DNA of 64,000 nucleotides from Kosakonia sp. H02. GTDB lineage: Bacteria; Pseudomonadota; Gammaproteobacteria; Enterobacterales; Enterobacteriaceae. Below are positions 52,269 through 62,153 of this stretch, piece by piece; positions within the stretch are counted from its first letter, which is position 1, and each line of letters begins with the position of its first letter. The notes under the pieces are model-generated. The model saw only the letters and a program-made list of their open reading frames with translations, searched no databases and had not been told where the DNA came from. The position numbers were made by a program, and so were the translations under genes. The DNA lies in the NCBI GenBank assembly GCA_030704225.1, contig CP131915.1, forward strand, positions 2,604,001 to 2,668,000, read 5' to 3'.

Positions 52269-53155
52269 GCCCGGCCTCCCAGCGCATTGTCCAGCACGCG
52301 GGTAAAGTGCATCGCCGAAAGCGTCGCGCCATAGAACCAGACGGCAGGCACGCGCTGGAAGCGACCGGCACGCACAAACGGCATCGCCTGCCACAACGGT
52401 GTCGCCATCAGCTTACGCATATCCTGCTCGTTGTTATGATCAAAGCAGATAACATCGACATCTTTGTATGCAGCAAGCCGGTCGATACCTACCGCCACGC
52501 TGCCCCAGAAGGTCTGCTCGCCCTGCCAGGCATTGCGCACACCTAAACTGTCGAGCACTTCCTGGAACAGGCAGTTCGGACCAAACACCAGCGCATGGCG
52601 CGGATCGAGCAATGTGATCATTAACAATGGGCGATCGCCCCGCTGGGCGAAACGCGGTTTGGTTGCCTCCACCAGCGCATCAAACGCTGCAAGATGTTTT
52701 TTCGCCGCCGCGTCCATATTGAGCAGTTGCGCCATCTCATTCAAAGAGCGCCTCGCCATAGTGAGCGGTTTTTTGCCGTCGCTAAAGGTGAAGCCGCGCC
52801 CCGGTGCGATGGTTGCCAGTTTAGCTTCCGCAGGGCCATAGCCTGCCGACCATACCAGCAAAGAGGGTTTCATTTGCGTCAGCAATTCAAGGTTCGGTTC
52901 GGTACGTAACCCAACATCAATGACCGATTCCGGCAGCGAAGGCTCGTTGACCCAGATGTTGTAATCATGCACATCGGCAACGCCATACGGCATCACACCG
53001 AGCGCCAGCAGCAACTCCACCGGCAGCCATTCGAGCGCCACAATACGCTGCGGATCGACCGTGGCGGCTTGCGCACCGCGCATCTGCCACAGCAAGGGAG
53101 AGAGGGCCATCGCCGTCAGTAAACGACGACGGCTAATTCCATGTAAACCGGCCAT
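52265..53155 (-). CDS. fhuD: ferric hydroxamate-binding periplasmic protein FhuD
   Basis: FhuD binds iron-hydroxamates in the periplasm and passes them to FhuB. The 296-residue precursor has a twin-arginine-type signal (SRRRLLTAMALSPLLWQM), and the mature part matches class III binding proteins with IVALEWLPVELLLALGVMPY. ATG 53155 shares one base with the fhuC stop (TGATG), so it is coupled to fhuC. Confidence 0.97.
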   Translation of the reverse strand: MAGLHGISRRRLLTAMALSPLLWQMRGAQAATVDPQRIVALEWLPVELLLALGVMPYGVADVHDYNIWVNEPSLPESVIDVGLRTEPNLELLTQMKPSLLVWSAGYGPAEAKLATIAPGRGFTFSDGKKPLTMARRSLNEMAQLLNMDAAAKKHLAAFDALVEATKPRFAQRGDRPLLMITLLDPRHALVFGPNCLFQEVLDSLGVRNAWQGEQTFWGSVAVGIDRLAAYKDVDVICFDHNNEQDMRKLMATPLWQAMPFVRAGRFQRVPAVWFYGATLSAMHFTRVLDNALGGRA

Positions 53156-53952
53156 CAGTAGACAAAACTCACCGGTGCGGCGCCCGCCGGGTGCGGCAGG
53201 ATCCCCATCGGGATACCGTAAATGAGTTCCAGCGTTTCGGCACACATTAACGCATCCGGCGTGCCTTCAGCGATCATCTCACCGCCGCGCAGCGCCACCA
53301 GATAGTCGCAATAACGCGCTGCCATATTGATATCGTGCAATACCGCAATTACCGTCAACCCGCGTTGCTGGCTAAGGCGGTGCACCAGCGCCAGCACATC
53401 GACCTGATGGGCGATATCGAGCGCAGAGGTGGGTTCATCTAACAGCAAGCAGCGGCTGTCTTGTGCCACCAGCATGGCAATCCATGCGCGCTGGCGTTCA
53501 CCGCCGGAAAGGCTATCCACCAGGCGATGCGCCAGCGGTTTCAGCCCAACCAGCGCAATCGCTTCATCCACTTTTTCTCTGTCAGCAACGCCAAAACGCC
53601 CCAGCGCCCCGTGCCACGGATAACGCCCAATCGCCACCAGTTCACGCACCGTCATCCCTTCCGCCTGCGGCAACTGCTGCGGCAGATAGGCCACTTTGCG
53701 GGCAAAGGCTTTGCTGTTCCAGCTCTCCAGCGGTTGTCCGTCGAGGAGAATATCCCCGTCAGAAGGCGCCTGATGGCGGCCAAGCATTTTCAGCAGTGTG
53801 GATTTTCCTGAGCCGTTATGGCCAATCAGGCCCGTCACTTTCCCCACCGGAAAGGTCAACGACAGCGGGTGGAGCAGCGTGCGTCCCGGCACGCGAAAGG
53901 TGACATCGGTCAACTGGAAAGTGGTATCGGGAAGCGTGTTGTTTTCCTGCAT
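53155..53952 (-). CDS. fhuC: ferric hydroxamate ABC transporter ATPase FhuC
   Basis: FhuC energises ferrichrome import. The 265-residue ATPase has Walker A GHNGSGKS at 44-51, signature LSGGERQRAWIAML, Walker B CLLLDEPTSALD and the H-loop in AVLHDINMA. ATG 53952 (MQENNTLPDTTF) gives the E. coli length; the in-frame ATG 24 bases upstream would reach further into the short fhuA-fhuC gap. It follows fhuA by 47 bases. Confidence 0.98.
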   Translation of the reverse strand: MQENNTLPDTTFQLTDVTFRVPGRTLLHPLSLTFPVGKVTGLIGHNGSGKSTLLKMLGRHQAPSDGDILLDGQPLESWNSKAFARKVAYLPQQLPQAEGMTVRELVAIGRYPWHGALGRFGVADREKVDEAIALVGLKPLAHRLVDSLSGGERQRAWIAMLVAQDSRCLLLDEPTSALDIAHQVDVLALVHRLSQQRGLTVIAVLHDINMAARYCDYLVALRGGEMIAEGTPDALMCAETLELIYGIPMGILPHPAGAAPVSFVY

Positions 53953-53999
53953 GGTTGCCAACTTATCAGAGGGCACGGCGAACCGTGCCCGAAGAGAGA

Positions 54000-56216
54000 T
54001 TAGAAGCGGAAGGTTGCGGTCGCCACCACCTGACGTTCTGCGCCCCAGAAGCAGCCGTACGTGTTAAAGCAGCTGGCGACGTATTCGCGATCAAGCAGGT
54101 TGTTGACGTTCAGCGCAATGCTGGAGCCAGCCATACCAAGACGCGCCAGGTCATACTTAACCACAGCATCCATTACCGTCGCGCTTGCCACTTTGAAGGA
54201 GTTCGCCGGATCGCCATAGCTTGAGCCAATGAAACGACCACCAGTGCCTAATGTCAGGCCAGAGAGCGGACCGTTATTAAAGGTGTAATCCCCCCACAGC
54301 GAGCCCATATTACGTGGAACCTGCTCAACGTGGTTGCCTTTAAGGTTGGTGTCTTTGGTGTATTCAGCATCAATATAGGTATACGACGCCGTCAGGTTGA
54401 TGTTTGCATTAACAGCCGCTTTCGCTTCCAGTTCAACACCACGAGAACGCACTTCCCCTGACGGAACTTGCAAGTTGGCGTTGTTCGGATCGGTGGTAAG
54501 CGTATTGGTCTTCGTCAACTGATAAACCGCAGCGCTAAGAACGATTGGCTTATCTTTCGGTACGTAGCGAACACCCGCTTCATACTGTTCACCTTTAGAC
54601 GGTGCGAAAGCCATACGCGGTGTACTGTAGAGATCGAATGCGTTTGGTTCGAAAGACTGGCTATAACTGACGTATGGCGCAATACCATTATCGAACACAT
54701 AGTTCACACCACCACGCCAGGTAAATTTATGGTCATCACGCTCAATGGAACCACCGTCGTCTCGCACAGTCGTTTGCTGATTTGACCAGTCATAACGACC
54801 GCCCAGTGTGAAGACCCATTTATCCCATTCGGCCTGGTTTTGCGCGTAAATACCGGTCTGTTTCGTTTCGTTCAGTTGATACGGTGCCGCGCTGTCAAAA
54901 TCAAAATCATCCAGCGGCTGTGGGTTGTAAAGATCAACCACCGGAGCGGTACCAAAAGTAGCGTTGATATCGTTGCGCATGCGCATGTAATCGATACCGG
55001 TCAGCAGGGTGTGTTCAACGTCGCCCGTTGCAAATTTGCTCTGCAATTGGGTATCGACACTGAAGTTCTGCAAACGCTCATTATCAACAACCGTTCCGCG
55101 GCCTAAATAGTGGCTACGATCGCCTACGGGAAGTGCCTGGCAAGGGGCATTAAAAGTATTCGCTGAGCAGATACCGGTACCGTAAACACTTTGCTGTGCG
55201 GTTTTCATCTCCGCGAAGCGCAGATTCTGACGCACGGTAAAGGTGTCATCGAAACCATGCTCAACGCTATAGCCGACCATTTTCTGGTTGCGGGAATAAG
55301 AATTGTTCTTTGCACCTTCATTGAAATCTGTACCGATACGGGAACCGTTCGGTAAAGGCTGAACAGTGCCTTCCTTAGGCAACCAGCCGTAATAGCCTGT
55401 TTGCGGTTCATTTTGGAAGTAAGACAGAAATGTGAAATTGGTTTTATCGTCAGGGCGCCAGGTGAAAGAAGGCGCGATGGCATAACGTTTTTGCTTCGCA
55501 TTAACCTGCTGCTGGTCGTTAGAGCGTGCAACTCCCGTCAAGCGGTAAGAGAACTCACCGTCGTCATCCAGCGCATCGCTGAAATCAAAACCGGTTTGGT
55601 ACAAATTGTCTGTACCCATTTTGAACTGAACTTCATGCAGCGGCACAGTGGTCGGACGCTTGCTGACCATAGAGATAATACCGCCAGGATTACTCTTTCC
55701 GTACAGCACCGACGTCGGACCGCGCATCAACTCAACGCGCTCCAGCATATAAGGATCAATAACTGCGTCGTTGTAGAAGTTGCCCTGTAATTTCAGCCCG
55801 TCCAGGTAGTTGTTTTGGCTCAAGCCGACGGAAGTGAAGCCACGGATACTGACAAAGTCATAAGTGTTTGATGCACCACGGTTGCTGACAACCACGCCCG
55901 GTGTATAGCCCAACGCTTCTTTTACAGACGCTGGCTGACGAATTTGCATCTCTTCGCTGGTCACCACAGAGATAGACTGCGGGGTCTTTTCAATTGGGGT
56001 ATCGGTTTTGGTAGCCGTTGCGGAATGTTTTGCCGCAATAGTAGCCGCCGGGCCCCACGCACTCTCTTGCGGAGCCGCGCTGGTAACAGTGATGGTTTCT
56101 TCGTTTTGGGTGGTTGCAGCCTGTGCGTGAACAGACATGCTGCTAATCGCTGTGGCTACTACGACTGCAATTTTACGCAGCGAAATGACTGGCTGGGCAG
56201 TTTTTGGACGCGCCAT
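54000..56216 (-). CDS. fhuA: ferrichrome outer-membrane transporter FhuA
   Basis: FhuA is the TonB-dependent outer-membrane receptor for ferrichrome, and in E. coli also for several phages and colicin M. The 738-residue precursor has a 33-residue signal peptide (ending VHAQA), a TonB box (EETITVTSA, 39-47), a plug domain with TPQSISVVTSEEMQ and GVVVSNRGASNTYDFVSIRGF-type sequence, and a 22-strand barrel ending in Phe (ATATFRF). Two Cys pairs (CSANTFNAPC and CFNTYGC) can form the surface and C-terminal disulfides. It has its own Fur-type promoter and follows mrcB. Confidence 0.96.
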   Translation of the reverse strand: MARPKTAQPVISLRKIAVVVATAISSMSVHAQAATTQNEETITVTSAAPQESAWGPAATIAAKHSATATKTDTPIEKTPQSISVVTSEEMQIRQPASVKEALGYTPGVVVSNRGASNTYDFVSIRGFTSVGLSQNNYLDGLKLQGNFYNDAVIDPYMLERVELMRGPTSVLYGKSNPGGIISMVSKRPTTVPLHEVQFKMGTDNLYQTGFDFSDALDDDGEFSYRLTGVARSNDQQQVNAKQKRYAIAPSFTWRPDDKTNFTFLSYFQNEPQTGYYGWLPKEGTVQPLPNGSRIGTDFNEGAKNNSYSRNQKMVGYSVEHGFDDTFTVRQNLRFAEMKTAQQSVYGTGICSANTFNAPCQALPVGDRSHYLGRGTVVDNERLQNFSVDTQLQSKFATGDVEHTLLTGIDYMRMRNDINATFGTAPVVDLYNPQPLDDFDFDSAAPYQLNETKQTGIYAQNQAEWDKWVFTLGGRYDWSNQQTTVRDDGGSIERDDHKFTWRGGVNYVFDNGIAPYVSYSQSFEPNAFDLYSTPRMAFAPSKGEQYEAGVRYVPKDKPIVLSAAVYQLTKTNTLTTDPNNANLQVPSGEVRSRGVELEAKAAVNANINLTASYTYIDAEYTKDTNLKGNHVEQVPRNMGSLWGDYTFNNGPLSGLTLGTGGRFIGSSYGDPANSFKVASATVMDAVVKYDLARLGMAGSSIALNVNNLLDREYVASCFNTYGCFWGAERQVVATATFRF

Positions 56217-56249
56217 GGGTTTATCTCTGAATCAATGAGTGAACAATAA

Positions 56250-56274
56250 CGTAAACGAGAATTATTATTATGAC
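56250..56274 (-). promoter_or_regulatory. Fur box / promoter of fhuACDB
   Basis: Read on the minus strand the sequence is ATAATAATAATTCTCGTTTAC, shown here as two parts: ATAATAATAATT and CTCGTTTAC. The first part fits the repeated NAT(A/T)AT units of the Fur operator, and the whole resembles the E. coli fhuA control region. It is about 35-60 bases upstream of fhuA, so iron repression of the operon is expected. Confidence 0.7.
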
Positions 56275-56430
56275 CGCAGAATAATATGCGAAGCGCCGTA
56301 TGCATAGCAAGCGCATTGCCTTCTGGCGCGGCTAAGGGACGAAGAAATAACCAGCCTAAAAGAAGGGCGTTAATCAGGTATTAAGGGGGATTTAATACGG
56401 CGTTATTTGAATGTATCGGGAAGGCCAACA

Positions 56431-56466
56431 TAAAAAACCCCCGGCTTTGCGGACCGGGGGTTTTTG
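56431..56466 (-). terminator. mrcB terminator
   Basis: A GC-rich stem CCCCCGG/CCGGGGG (56438-56444 and 56454-56460) extends with A-T pairs at the base and has a 9-base loop. A run of A's on the plus strand gives the T-run for leftward transcripts. It lies just after the mrcB stop and separates mrcB from fhuA. Confidence 0.88.
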
Positions 56467-56469
56467 CTA

Positions 56470-58995
56470 TCAGTTACTGCCGAACATATCCTTTATCCAA
56501 CCGGCCACGCCATCGCTTTTCTGCTCCTGCTGCGGTGGCTGTTGCTGAGGTTGCTGCTGTTGCGGCGGCGCTGATTGATCAAACGGGTTGCCGGTTTGCG
56601 GCTGCATCATCTGGTTTTGCTGACACAGCGCGTCCGGGTTGGTGGTCCACACCGGCAGCTGGCGCATACCGCCCCCGCCACAGATGAAGTTACCCATATC
56701 GTCAACGCCCATCGTGGCAATGTCTTCCGGCGGCGTCAGATCGAGTGGGATCGGCGACTGGTTTTGCAGATAGCGCTGGTAAATCGCCATCGCACCGCTG
56801 GCTCCGTACAGCTTGGTTGGCTGGTTATTATCGCGGCCTACCCAGGTAATGGTCACTTCACGCCCGTCAATCCCGGCGAACCAGGTATCAACGTTATTGT
56901 TGGTGGTCCCGGTTTTACCCGCCAGATGCAGACCCGGATATTTCGCACCAAGCTGGCGGCCAGTACCGCGCTGGATAACCTGCTGCATCGTCCACAGCGT
57001 CATATACGCCGCCTGCGCCGGTACGGCACGCTCAGCCTGCGGGAAGCTCTGATAAAGCACCGAACCGTCTTCAGCAATCACCGAACGCAGCGCGGAAAGC
57101 GGCGCGCGGTTACCGCCGCTGGCAATGGTCTGGAACGCCTGCGCCACTTCAATCGGCGTCAGGTTCAGCGCGCCGAGCAGCATAGACGGCATACCGGTGA
57201 GCTGGTTTTTCGGCGCACCCAGTTTCTGCCAGGTATCCGTAACCGCCGGTAAACCGACCGCCATACCGAGGTTAACGGTCGGCACGTTCATGGAGCGCGT
57301 CAGCGCATCCACCAGCATCACCTGGCCGCTGAAACGGTGGTCATCGTTCTGCGGTGACCACATCTGGCCGTTGGGTTGACGCAGCGAAATTGGCGCATCA
57401 GCAATCCAGGTATTCAGACGATAGGTGTTAGGCTGGCTCAACGCCGTCAGGTAGGTTGCCGGTTTCGCCAGCGAACCAATCGAACGACGCGCCTGCATCG
57501 CGCGGTTATAACCCGCGAACTGCGGCGTTGCGCCGCCGACCATCGCCCGCACTTCGCCGGTGTAGCGGTCAACAACGACCATCGCCGTTTCCAGATCCGT
57601 CAGTTTGCGCTGTTTGATCAGCGCCGGAATACCTTCCACAGCGGCTTTTTCAGCGGCGTCCTGCGCCACAGAATCAAAGGTGGTGAAGATCTTCACGCCG
57701 GAGAGATCTTTGACTTTATCGCCGAGCTTGGCCTGCAACTCCTGGCGCACCATCTGCATAAACGCCGGCTGTGGTGAAATCACTCCACCGCGCGGCTGCA
57801 CACCCAGCGGGCGGGCGCTCAGCATGTCATACAGTTCCTGATCGATAACGCTCTGCTGTTGCAGCAAACGCAGCACCAGGTTGCGGCGCTCAAGAGCCAG
57901 TTTCGGGTTACGCCACGGGTTGTAAATCGACGCCCCTTTGACCATCCCCACCAGCAAAGCCTGCTGATCCAGGCTCAGCTCTTCAACCGGGCGACCAAAA
58001 TAGTAGAGGCTCGCCAGCGGGAAACCACGAATTTCGTTATCACCGCTCTGACCGAGGTAAACCTCGTTCATATACAGCTCAAGAATGCGATCCTTGCTGT
58101 AGCGGGCATCGACAATCAGCGCCATATAGGCTTCGTTGGCTTTACGCCAGTAAGAGCGCTCGCTGCTGAGGAACAGGTTTTTTACCAATTGCTGCGTCAG
58201 CGTACTTGCGCCCTGCACCGTGCGTCCTGCGGTCAGGTTCGCCAGCACCGCGCGGCCAATGGAGTAGAAACTGATGCCGTCATGCTCATAGAAATGGCGG
58301 TCTTCGGTCGCCAGCAGCGTATCGACCAGAAGATCCGGAAAGCCATTACGCGCCACAAACAGGCGCTGCTCGCCGTTGGGCGAAGAGAGCATGGTGATCA
58401 GGCGCGGATCGAGACGGAAGAAACCGAACTGGCGGTTACTGTCCATATTCTCGATGGTTTCCAGCCGATCGCCATCAAAGGTCAGACGCGCGCGCACCTG
58501 CCCCTCTTTGCTGTCCGGGAAATCAAACGGACGGCGGATCATCTCAATGCTTTGCGCCTGCACGGTAAATTCGCCAGGACGCGTCATCTTCGTCACCTGG
58601 CGGTACTGTGTGGCTTCCAGCAGTTTCACCATCTCGTTTTTGCCGATAGCCATATCCGGTTCGAGGTTGACCATACGGCCATACACTGCGGCAGGCAGTT
58701 GCCAGACTTTACCGTCGATACGGGCGCGGATTTTTTGATCCAGATAGACGCCATAAATGGCGATCAGCACCGCGAAAACGATGAAAATTTTCAACAGCAG
58801 CCAGAACCAGCCGCGTTTACCGCGTGGCGTCTTGCCTTTGCCTCTGCCCTTTTTCGGCACGCTTCTTCCCTCTTCATCGTCATCTTCGTAATCGTCATAC
58901 TCCTCTTCCCGGAGTCGACGACGACTGATTTTCTCTTTTGCCGGACGCGCTGGTCTACCTTTGCGTCCAATTGGCTCGCGGTCATTCCCCGCCAT
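56470..58995 (-). CDS. mrcB: penicillin-binding protein 1B
   Basis: PBP1b polymerises and cross-links peptidoglycan at the periplasmic face. The 841-residue bifunctional protein has a basic cytoplasmic N terminus and one membrane segment (near 64-86). A UB2H domain (about 105-200) binds LpoB. The GT51 transglycosylase follows with the catalytic Glu in ATEDRHFYEHDG and TLTQQLVKN. The transpeptidase has SxxK in RSIGSLAKPATYL, SMN, and KTGTTNNN. The tail is rich in glutamine and proline (PPQQQQPQQQPPQQEQ). Confidence 0.98.
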   Translation of the reverse strand: MAGNDREPIGRKGRPARPAKEKISRRRLREEEYDDYEDDDEEGRSVPKKGRGKGKTPRGKRGWFWLLLKIFIVFAVLIAIYGVYLDQKIRARIDGKVWQLPAAVYGRMVNLEPDMAIGKNEMVKLLEATQYRQVTKMTRPGEFTVQAQSIEMIRRPFDFPDSKEGQVRARLTFDGDRLETIENMDSNRQFGFFRLDPRLITMLSSPNGEQRLFVARNGFPDLLVDTLLATEDRHFYEHDGISFYSIGRAVLANLTAGRTVQGASTLTQQLVKNLFLSSERSYWRKANEAYMALIVDARYSKDRILELYMNEVYLGQSGDNEIRGFPLASLYYFGRPVEELSLDQQALLVGMVKGASIYNPWRNPKLALERRNLVLRLLQQQSVIDQELYDMLSARPLGVQPRGGVISPQPAFMQMVRQELQAKLGDKVKDLSGVKIFTTFDSVAQDAAEKAAVEGIPALIKQRKLTDLETAMVVVDRYTGEVRAMVGGATPQFAGYNRAMQARRSIGSLAKPATYLTALSQPNTYRLNTWIADAPISLRQPNGQMWSPQNDDHRFSGQVMLVDALTRSMNVPTVNLGMAVGLPAVTDTWQKLGAPKNQLTGMPSMLLGALNLTPIEVAQAFQTIASGGNRAPLSALRSVIAEDGSVLYQSFPQAERAVPAQAAYMTLWTMQQVIQRGTGRQLGAKYPGLHLAGKTGTTNNNVDTWFAGIDGREVTITWVGRDNNQPTKLYGASGAMAIYQRYLQNQSPIPLDLTPPEDIATMGVDDMGNFICGGGGMRQLPVWTTNPDALCQQNQMMQPQTGNPFDQSAPPQQQQPQQQPPQQEQKSDGVAGWIKDMFGSN

Positions 58996-59112
58996 GCTTT
59001 ACTCTCCGCAACGTTCAGGCGCAAGGGCCTGATTCTCAGTTCTTCTGCTTACTTGCAGAAGAAGAAATCTCTCAATTTATAGCATTGATGAATGACGCTA
59101 CATGCGTCAGCG

Positions 59113-61542
59113 CTATGAATACTTTTTAGTACGCCGCGTAGGCGCGGTATTTGCCGGGTCGTCCGGCCAGACGTGTTTTGGATAACGCCCTTTCATCTCT
59201 TTTTGCACTTCGCGATAGGTTCCGGCCCAAAAGGCGCTTAAATCCCGCGTGATTTGTAATGGCCGCAGCGCAGGTGAAAGCAGTTCCAGCACCAGCGCCA
59301 CGCGGCCTTGCGCGATGGTCGGCGTTGAGGCTTCGCCGAACATCTCCTGCATCCGCACCGCCAGCGCAGGCGGGTTATCTTCATGATAGCGAATGGCTAT
59401 CCGGCTGCCGGTCGGCACAGTGTAATGCCCAGGCAGCTCACTATCCAGCCGTTGACGTAATGACCACGGCATCATGTTTTGTAACGCCTGCGTAACATCA
59501 AGCGCCTTTAAATCGCGCAGTGAGCGGATGCCGCCCATTTGCGGCAGCAGCCACTGCTCAAGATTTTCCAGCAGCGACGCATCATCCACCGCAGGCCAGC
59601 CGTGCTCCGGCAACCATTTCGCTGCACAGTGTAGCCGTAAACGAAACTGTTCAGCCTCTGGCGTCCAGTTCAGCACGTGCAGGCCTTTATCGCGAATGCC
59701 ATTCAGCATCGCCTGATGCAGCTCCTCTTCCGACGGTTTCGCCAGCGGCTGCGTGTTAAGGATCAGTTGCCCTATCTGGCGGCGGCGAAACGCTTTCAGC
59801 GTACCTTGCGCGTCGTCCCATTCCACACTGTCCGACTGCTGAATCAACTGCGGGCAGCGGGCTGCCAGCGCGTCAATATCAACGGGCAGCGCCAGTAAAA
59901 TGCGCGCATCCGGCGACTGGCTGCCCTGCAATAATAGCGGCGTTATCAGCCATTCGTGGCGGTTGAGGGCATCATCGGCATCCAGCGTCGCGCCCATCCC
60001 GTTCGCCAGTTGATAACGCCCCTGCTGGCCGCGCCGACGCGCAATGCGATCGGCAAAGGCGCGGGCCAGAAGTGGTGCCAGCATCGCGCTGTCCGCCTCA
60101 CCGCCGCTGCTTTTCAACCGCCGGGCAAGCAGGCGCGCACGCTGCTGCCAGTTCGCCTGGTTGCGGGAAAAAGCCGCACTTAAATCGCTGTTTGCGCCGC
60201 GCGGTGGCTCTTCAAGAATGGCGGCAAGCTTCGCGGCGCTGGCAATTTCGTCATCATTTTGCGCACTCGCCAGCATCGCCGCGAGGCGCGGATCGTTACC
60301 GAGTGCGGCCATTTTCATGCCGAACGGCGTTAATCTCTCTTCTTCCAGCGCTCCTAGCTGGACCAGCAATTTACGCGCCGCCGCCAGATTCGCCGCCGGA
60401 GGGAGATCCAGCCAGCGCAACTGTGCGGGGTCGTGGCAGCCCCACTGCAATAATTCCATCAACAGGCCGGATAAATCGCTGTTCAGTATTTCCGGGCTGC
60501 TTTGCGCCGCCGCACGTTCCGCCTGCTCTTTGCCAATCAAATGTAAGCAAATCCCCGGCTCCAGACGACCGGCACGCCCGGCGCGCTGGGTCATCGACGC
60601 CACGCTGATGCGCTGCGTGACCAGCCGCGTTAACCCGCTGCGGGCATCAAAACGGGCGACGCGCTCCTGTGCGCTATCTACCACCAGGCGAATGCCTTCA
60701 ATGGTCAGGCTGGTTTCGGCAATATTGGTCGCCAGCACCACTTTTCGCTGCCCGGCGGGGGCGGGCAAAATCGCCTTGCGCTGCTCGCTTAACGGCAATG
60801 CGCCATACAGCGGGCACAGCAGAACATCGCTGCCAATACGCGAAGCAAGCTGCTCCTGCACACGCTGGATCTCGCCGACGCCCGGCAAAAAGAGTAATAG
60901 CGAACCGGATTCATGGCACAGTAGCTCGGCGGTGGCCTGCGCGACGGCTTCATCAAAACGTTGGTGAGCAGGCAAAGATTGATAGCGTTGTTCAACCGCA
61001 AAGGCGCGGCCTGCGGAAGCAATTGTGGGGGCATCCGGCAACAACGCCTGCAAACGGTCGTTATCAAGCGTTGCAGACATCACCAGTAATTTCAGGTCAT
61101 CGCGCAGACCTTGCTGAACATCAAGCAGCAGCGCCAGCGCGAGATCCGCCTGCACGCTGCGTTCGTGAAATTCATCAAGAATAACCAGCCCGACGCCGCT
61201 CAGCTCAGGATCGTTTTGAATAAGGCGAGTGAGGATCCCTTCGGTCACCACTTCAAGGCGCGTATTCGGCCCAACGCAGGTTTCTGCGCGCATGCGGTAA
61301 CCAACCGTTTCGCCAGGCTGTTCATTGAGCAGTTCCGCCAGCCGCTGCGCCACGTTTCGCGCCGCCAGACGACGCGGTTCAAGCAGTAAAATACGCCCAT
61401 TGATGTTGCCGTGTTGCAACAGTTGCAGCGGCAGCCAGGTCGATTTCCCGGCACCGGTCGGGGCGCTTAACAGCACCTGCGGCGCACTTTGCAGCGCAGA
61501 AAGAATGTCGGACAGAACAGCGGCAACGGGCAGTGAGGACAC
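59113..61542 (-). CDS. hrpB: ATP-dependent helicase HrpB
   Basis: HrpB is a DEAH/RHA-type helicase whose cellular substrate is not established. The 809-residue product has Walker A SAPTGAGKST (26-35), the DEFH box in VILDEFHERS, SAT (LVMSATLDN) and motif VI QRAGRAGR, then HA2 and C-terminal HrpB domains. The start is GTG at 61542 (MSSLPVAAVLSDIL), giving the E. coli length. It is divergent from thpR with 71 bases between them. Confidence 0.96.
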   Translation of the reverse strand: MSSLPVAAVLSDILSALQSAPQVLLSAPTGAGKSTWLPLQLLQHGNINGRILLLEPRRLAARNVAQRLAELLNEQPGETVGYRMRAETCVGPNTRLEVVTEGILTRLIQNDPELSGVGLVILDEFHERSVQADLALALLLDVQQGLRDDLKLLVMSATLDNDRLQALLPDAPTIASAGRAFAVEQRYQSLPAHQRFDEAVAQATAELLCHESGSLLLFLPGVGEIQRVQEQLASRIGSDVLLCPLYGALPLSEQRKAILPAPAGQRKVVLATNIAETSLTIEGIRLVVDSAQERVARFDARSGLTRLVTQRISVASMTQRAGRAGRLEPGICLHLIGKEQAERAAAQSSPEILNSDLSGLLMELLQWGCHDPAQLRWLDLPPAANLAAARKLLVQLGALEEERLTPFGMKMAALGNDPRLAAMLASAQNDDEIASAAKLAAILEEPPRGANSDLSAAFSRNQANWQQRARLLARRLKSSGGEADSAMLAPLLARAFADRIARRRGQQGRYQLANGMGATLDADDALNRHEWLITPLLLQGSQSPDARILLALPVDIDALAARCPQLIQQSDSVEWDDAQGTLKAFRRRQIGQLILNTQPLAKPSEEELHQAMLNGIRDKGLHVLNWTPEAEQFRLRLHCAAKWLPEHGWPAVDDASLLENLEQWLLPQMGGIRSLRDLKALDVTQALQNMMPWSLRQRLDSELPGHYTVPTGSRIAIRYHEDNPPALAVRMQEMFGEASTPTIAQGRVALVLELLSPALRPLQITRDLSAFWAGTYREVQKEMKGRYPKHVWPDDPANTAPTRRTKKYS

Positions 61543-61613
61543 AACAGCTCCAGGGGTTAACAGAAGACGGCCAGCAGTATACCATCCCCGTAAACCATTA
61601 ACCCGAGCACGCC

Positions 61614-62144
61614 ATGTCTGAACCCAAAAGGCTCTTTTTTGCCATCGAACTGCCCGCCGATATCCAGACGCAGGTCGTTAACTGGCGCGCGCAGCATTTT
61701 CCACCCGAGGCCGGACGCCCAATTGCCGCCGCGAATTTGCATCTGACACTGGCGTTTCTTGGCGATATCAGTGCCGAAAAACAGCGGGCGCTGGAGACCC
61801 TTGCCGGGCGGATCCGCCAGCCGGGTTTCACGCTCAATCTGGATGATGCCGGGCAGTGGCTGCGCTCGCGCGTGCTGTGGCTTGGTTCCCGCCAGCCGCC
61901 GCGCGGATTGCTGCAACTGGCCGATATGCTGCGCGCGCAGGCGTCCCGCAGCGGTTGTTACCAAAGCCCAAAACCGTTTCACCCGCATATTACGTTGCTG
62001 CGTGATGCCAGCCACGCGGTGGCCATTCCGCCGCCGGGTTTTTGCTGGTCTTTCCCGGTCAGCGAATTTGTATTATATGAATCGCAATTTATCCGAGGGC
62101 GCACCCGCTATACGCCGCTGAATCGCTGGACATTAAAAATATAA
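61614..62144 (+). CDS. thpR: RNA 2',3'-cyclic phosphodiesterase
   Basis: ThpR (LigT) is a 2H phosphoesterase that opens 2',3'-cyclic phosphates and can join tRNA half-molecules through 2'-5' bonds in vitro. The 176-residue protein has the two catalytic HxTx motifs, His43-Thr45 in NLHLTLAFLG and His125-Thr127 in HPHITLLRD. sfsA follows after 9 bases, so they are probably one operon. Confidence 0.96.
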   Translation: MSEPKRLFFAIELPADIQTQVVNWRAQHFPPEAGRPIAAANLHLTLAFLGDISAEKQRALETLAGRIRQPGFTLNLDDAGQWLRSRVLWLGSRQPPRGLLQLADMLRAQASRSGCYQSPKPFHPHITLLRDASHAVAIPPPGFCWSFPVSEFVLYESQFIRGRTRYTPLNRWTLKI

Positions 62145-62153
62145 GGAAGCCGA

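Noticed and set aside
56550..56600. Glutamine/proline-rich tail of MrcB as a foreign insertion or repeat expansion
   Set aside because: As far as I recall, E. coli PBP1b has a similar Q/P-rich tail ending DGVAGWIKDMFGSN, so this is a normal feature of the family.
57859..59082. 407-codon open frame antisense to mrcB
   Set aside because: It covers the 5' half of mrcB in antisense and has no family resemblance; mrcB itself is clearly real.
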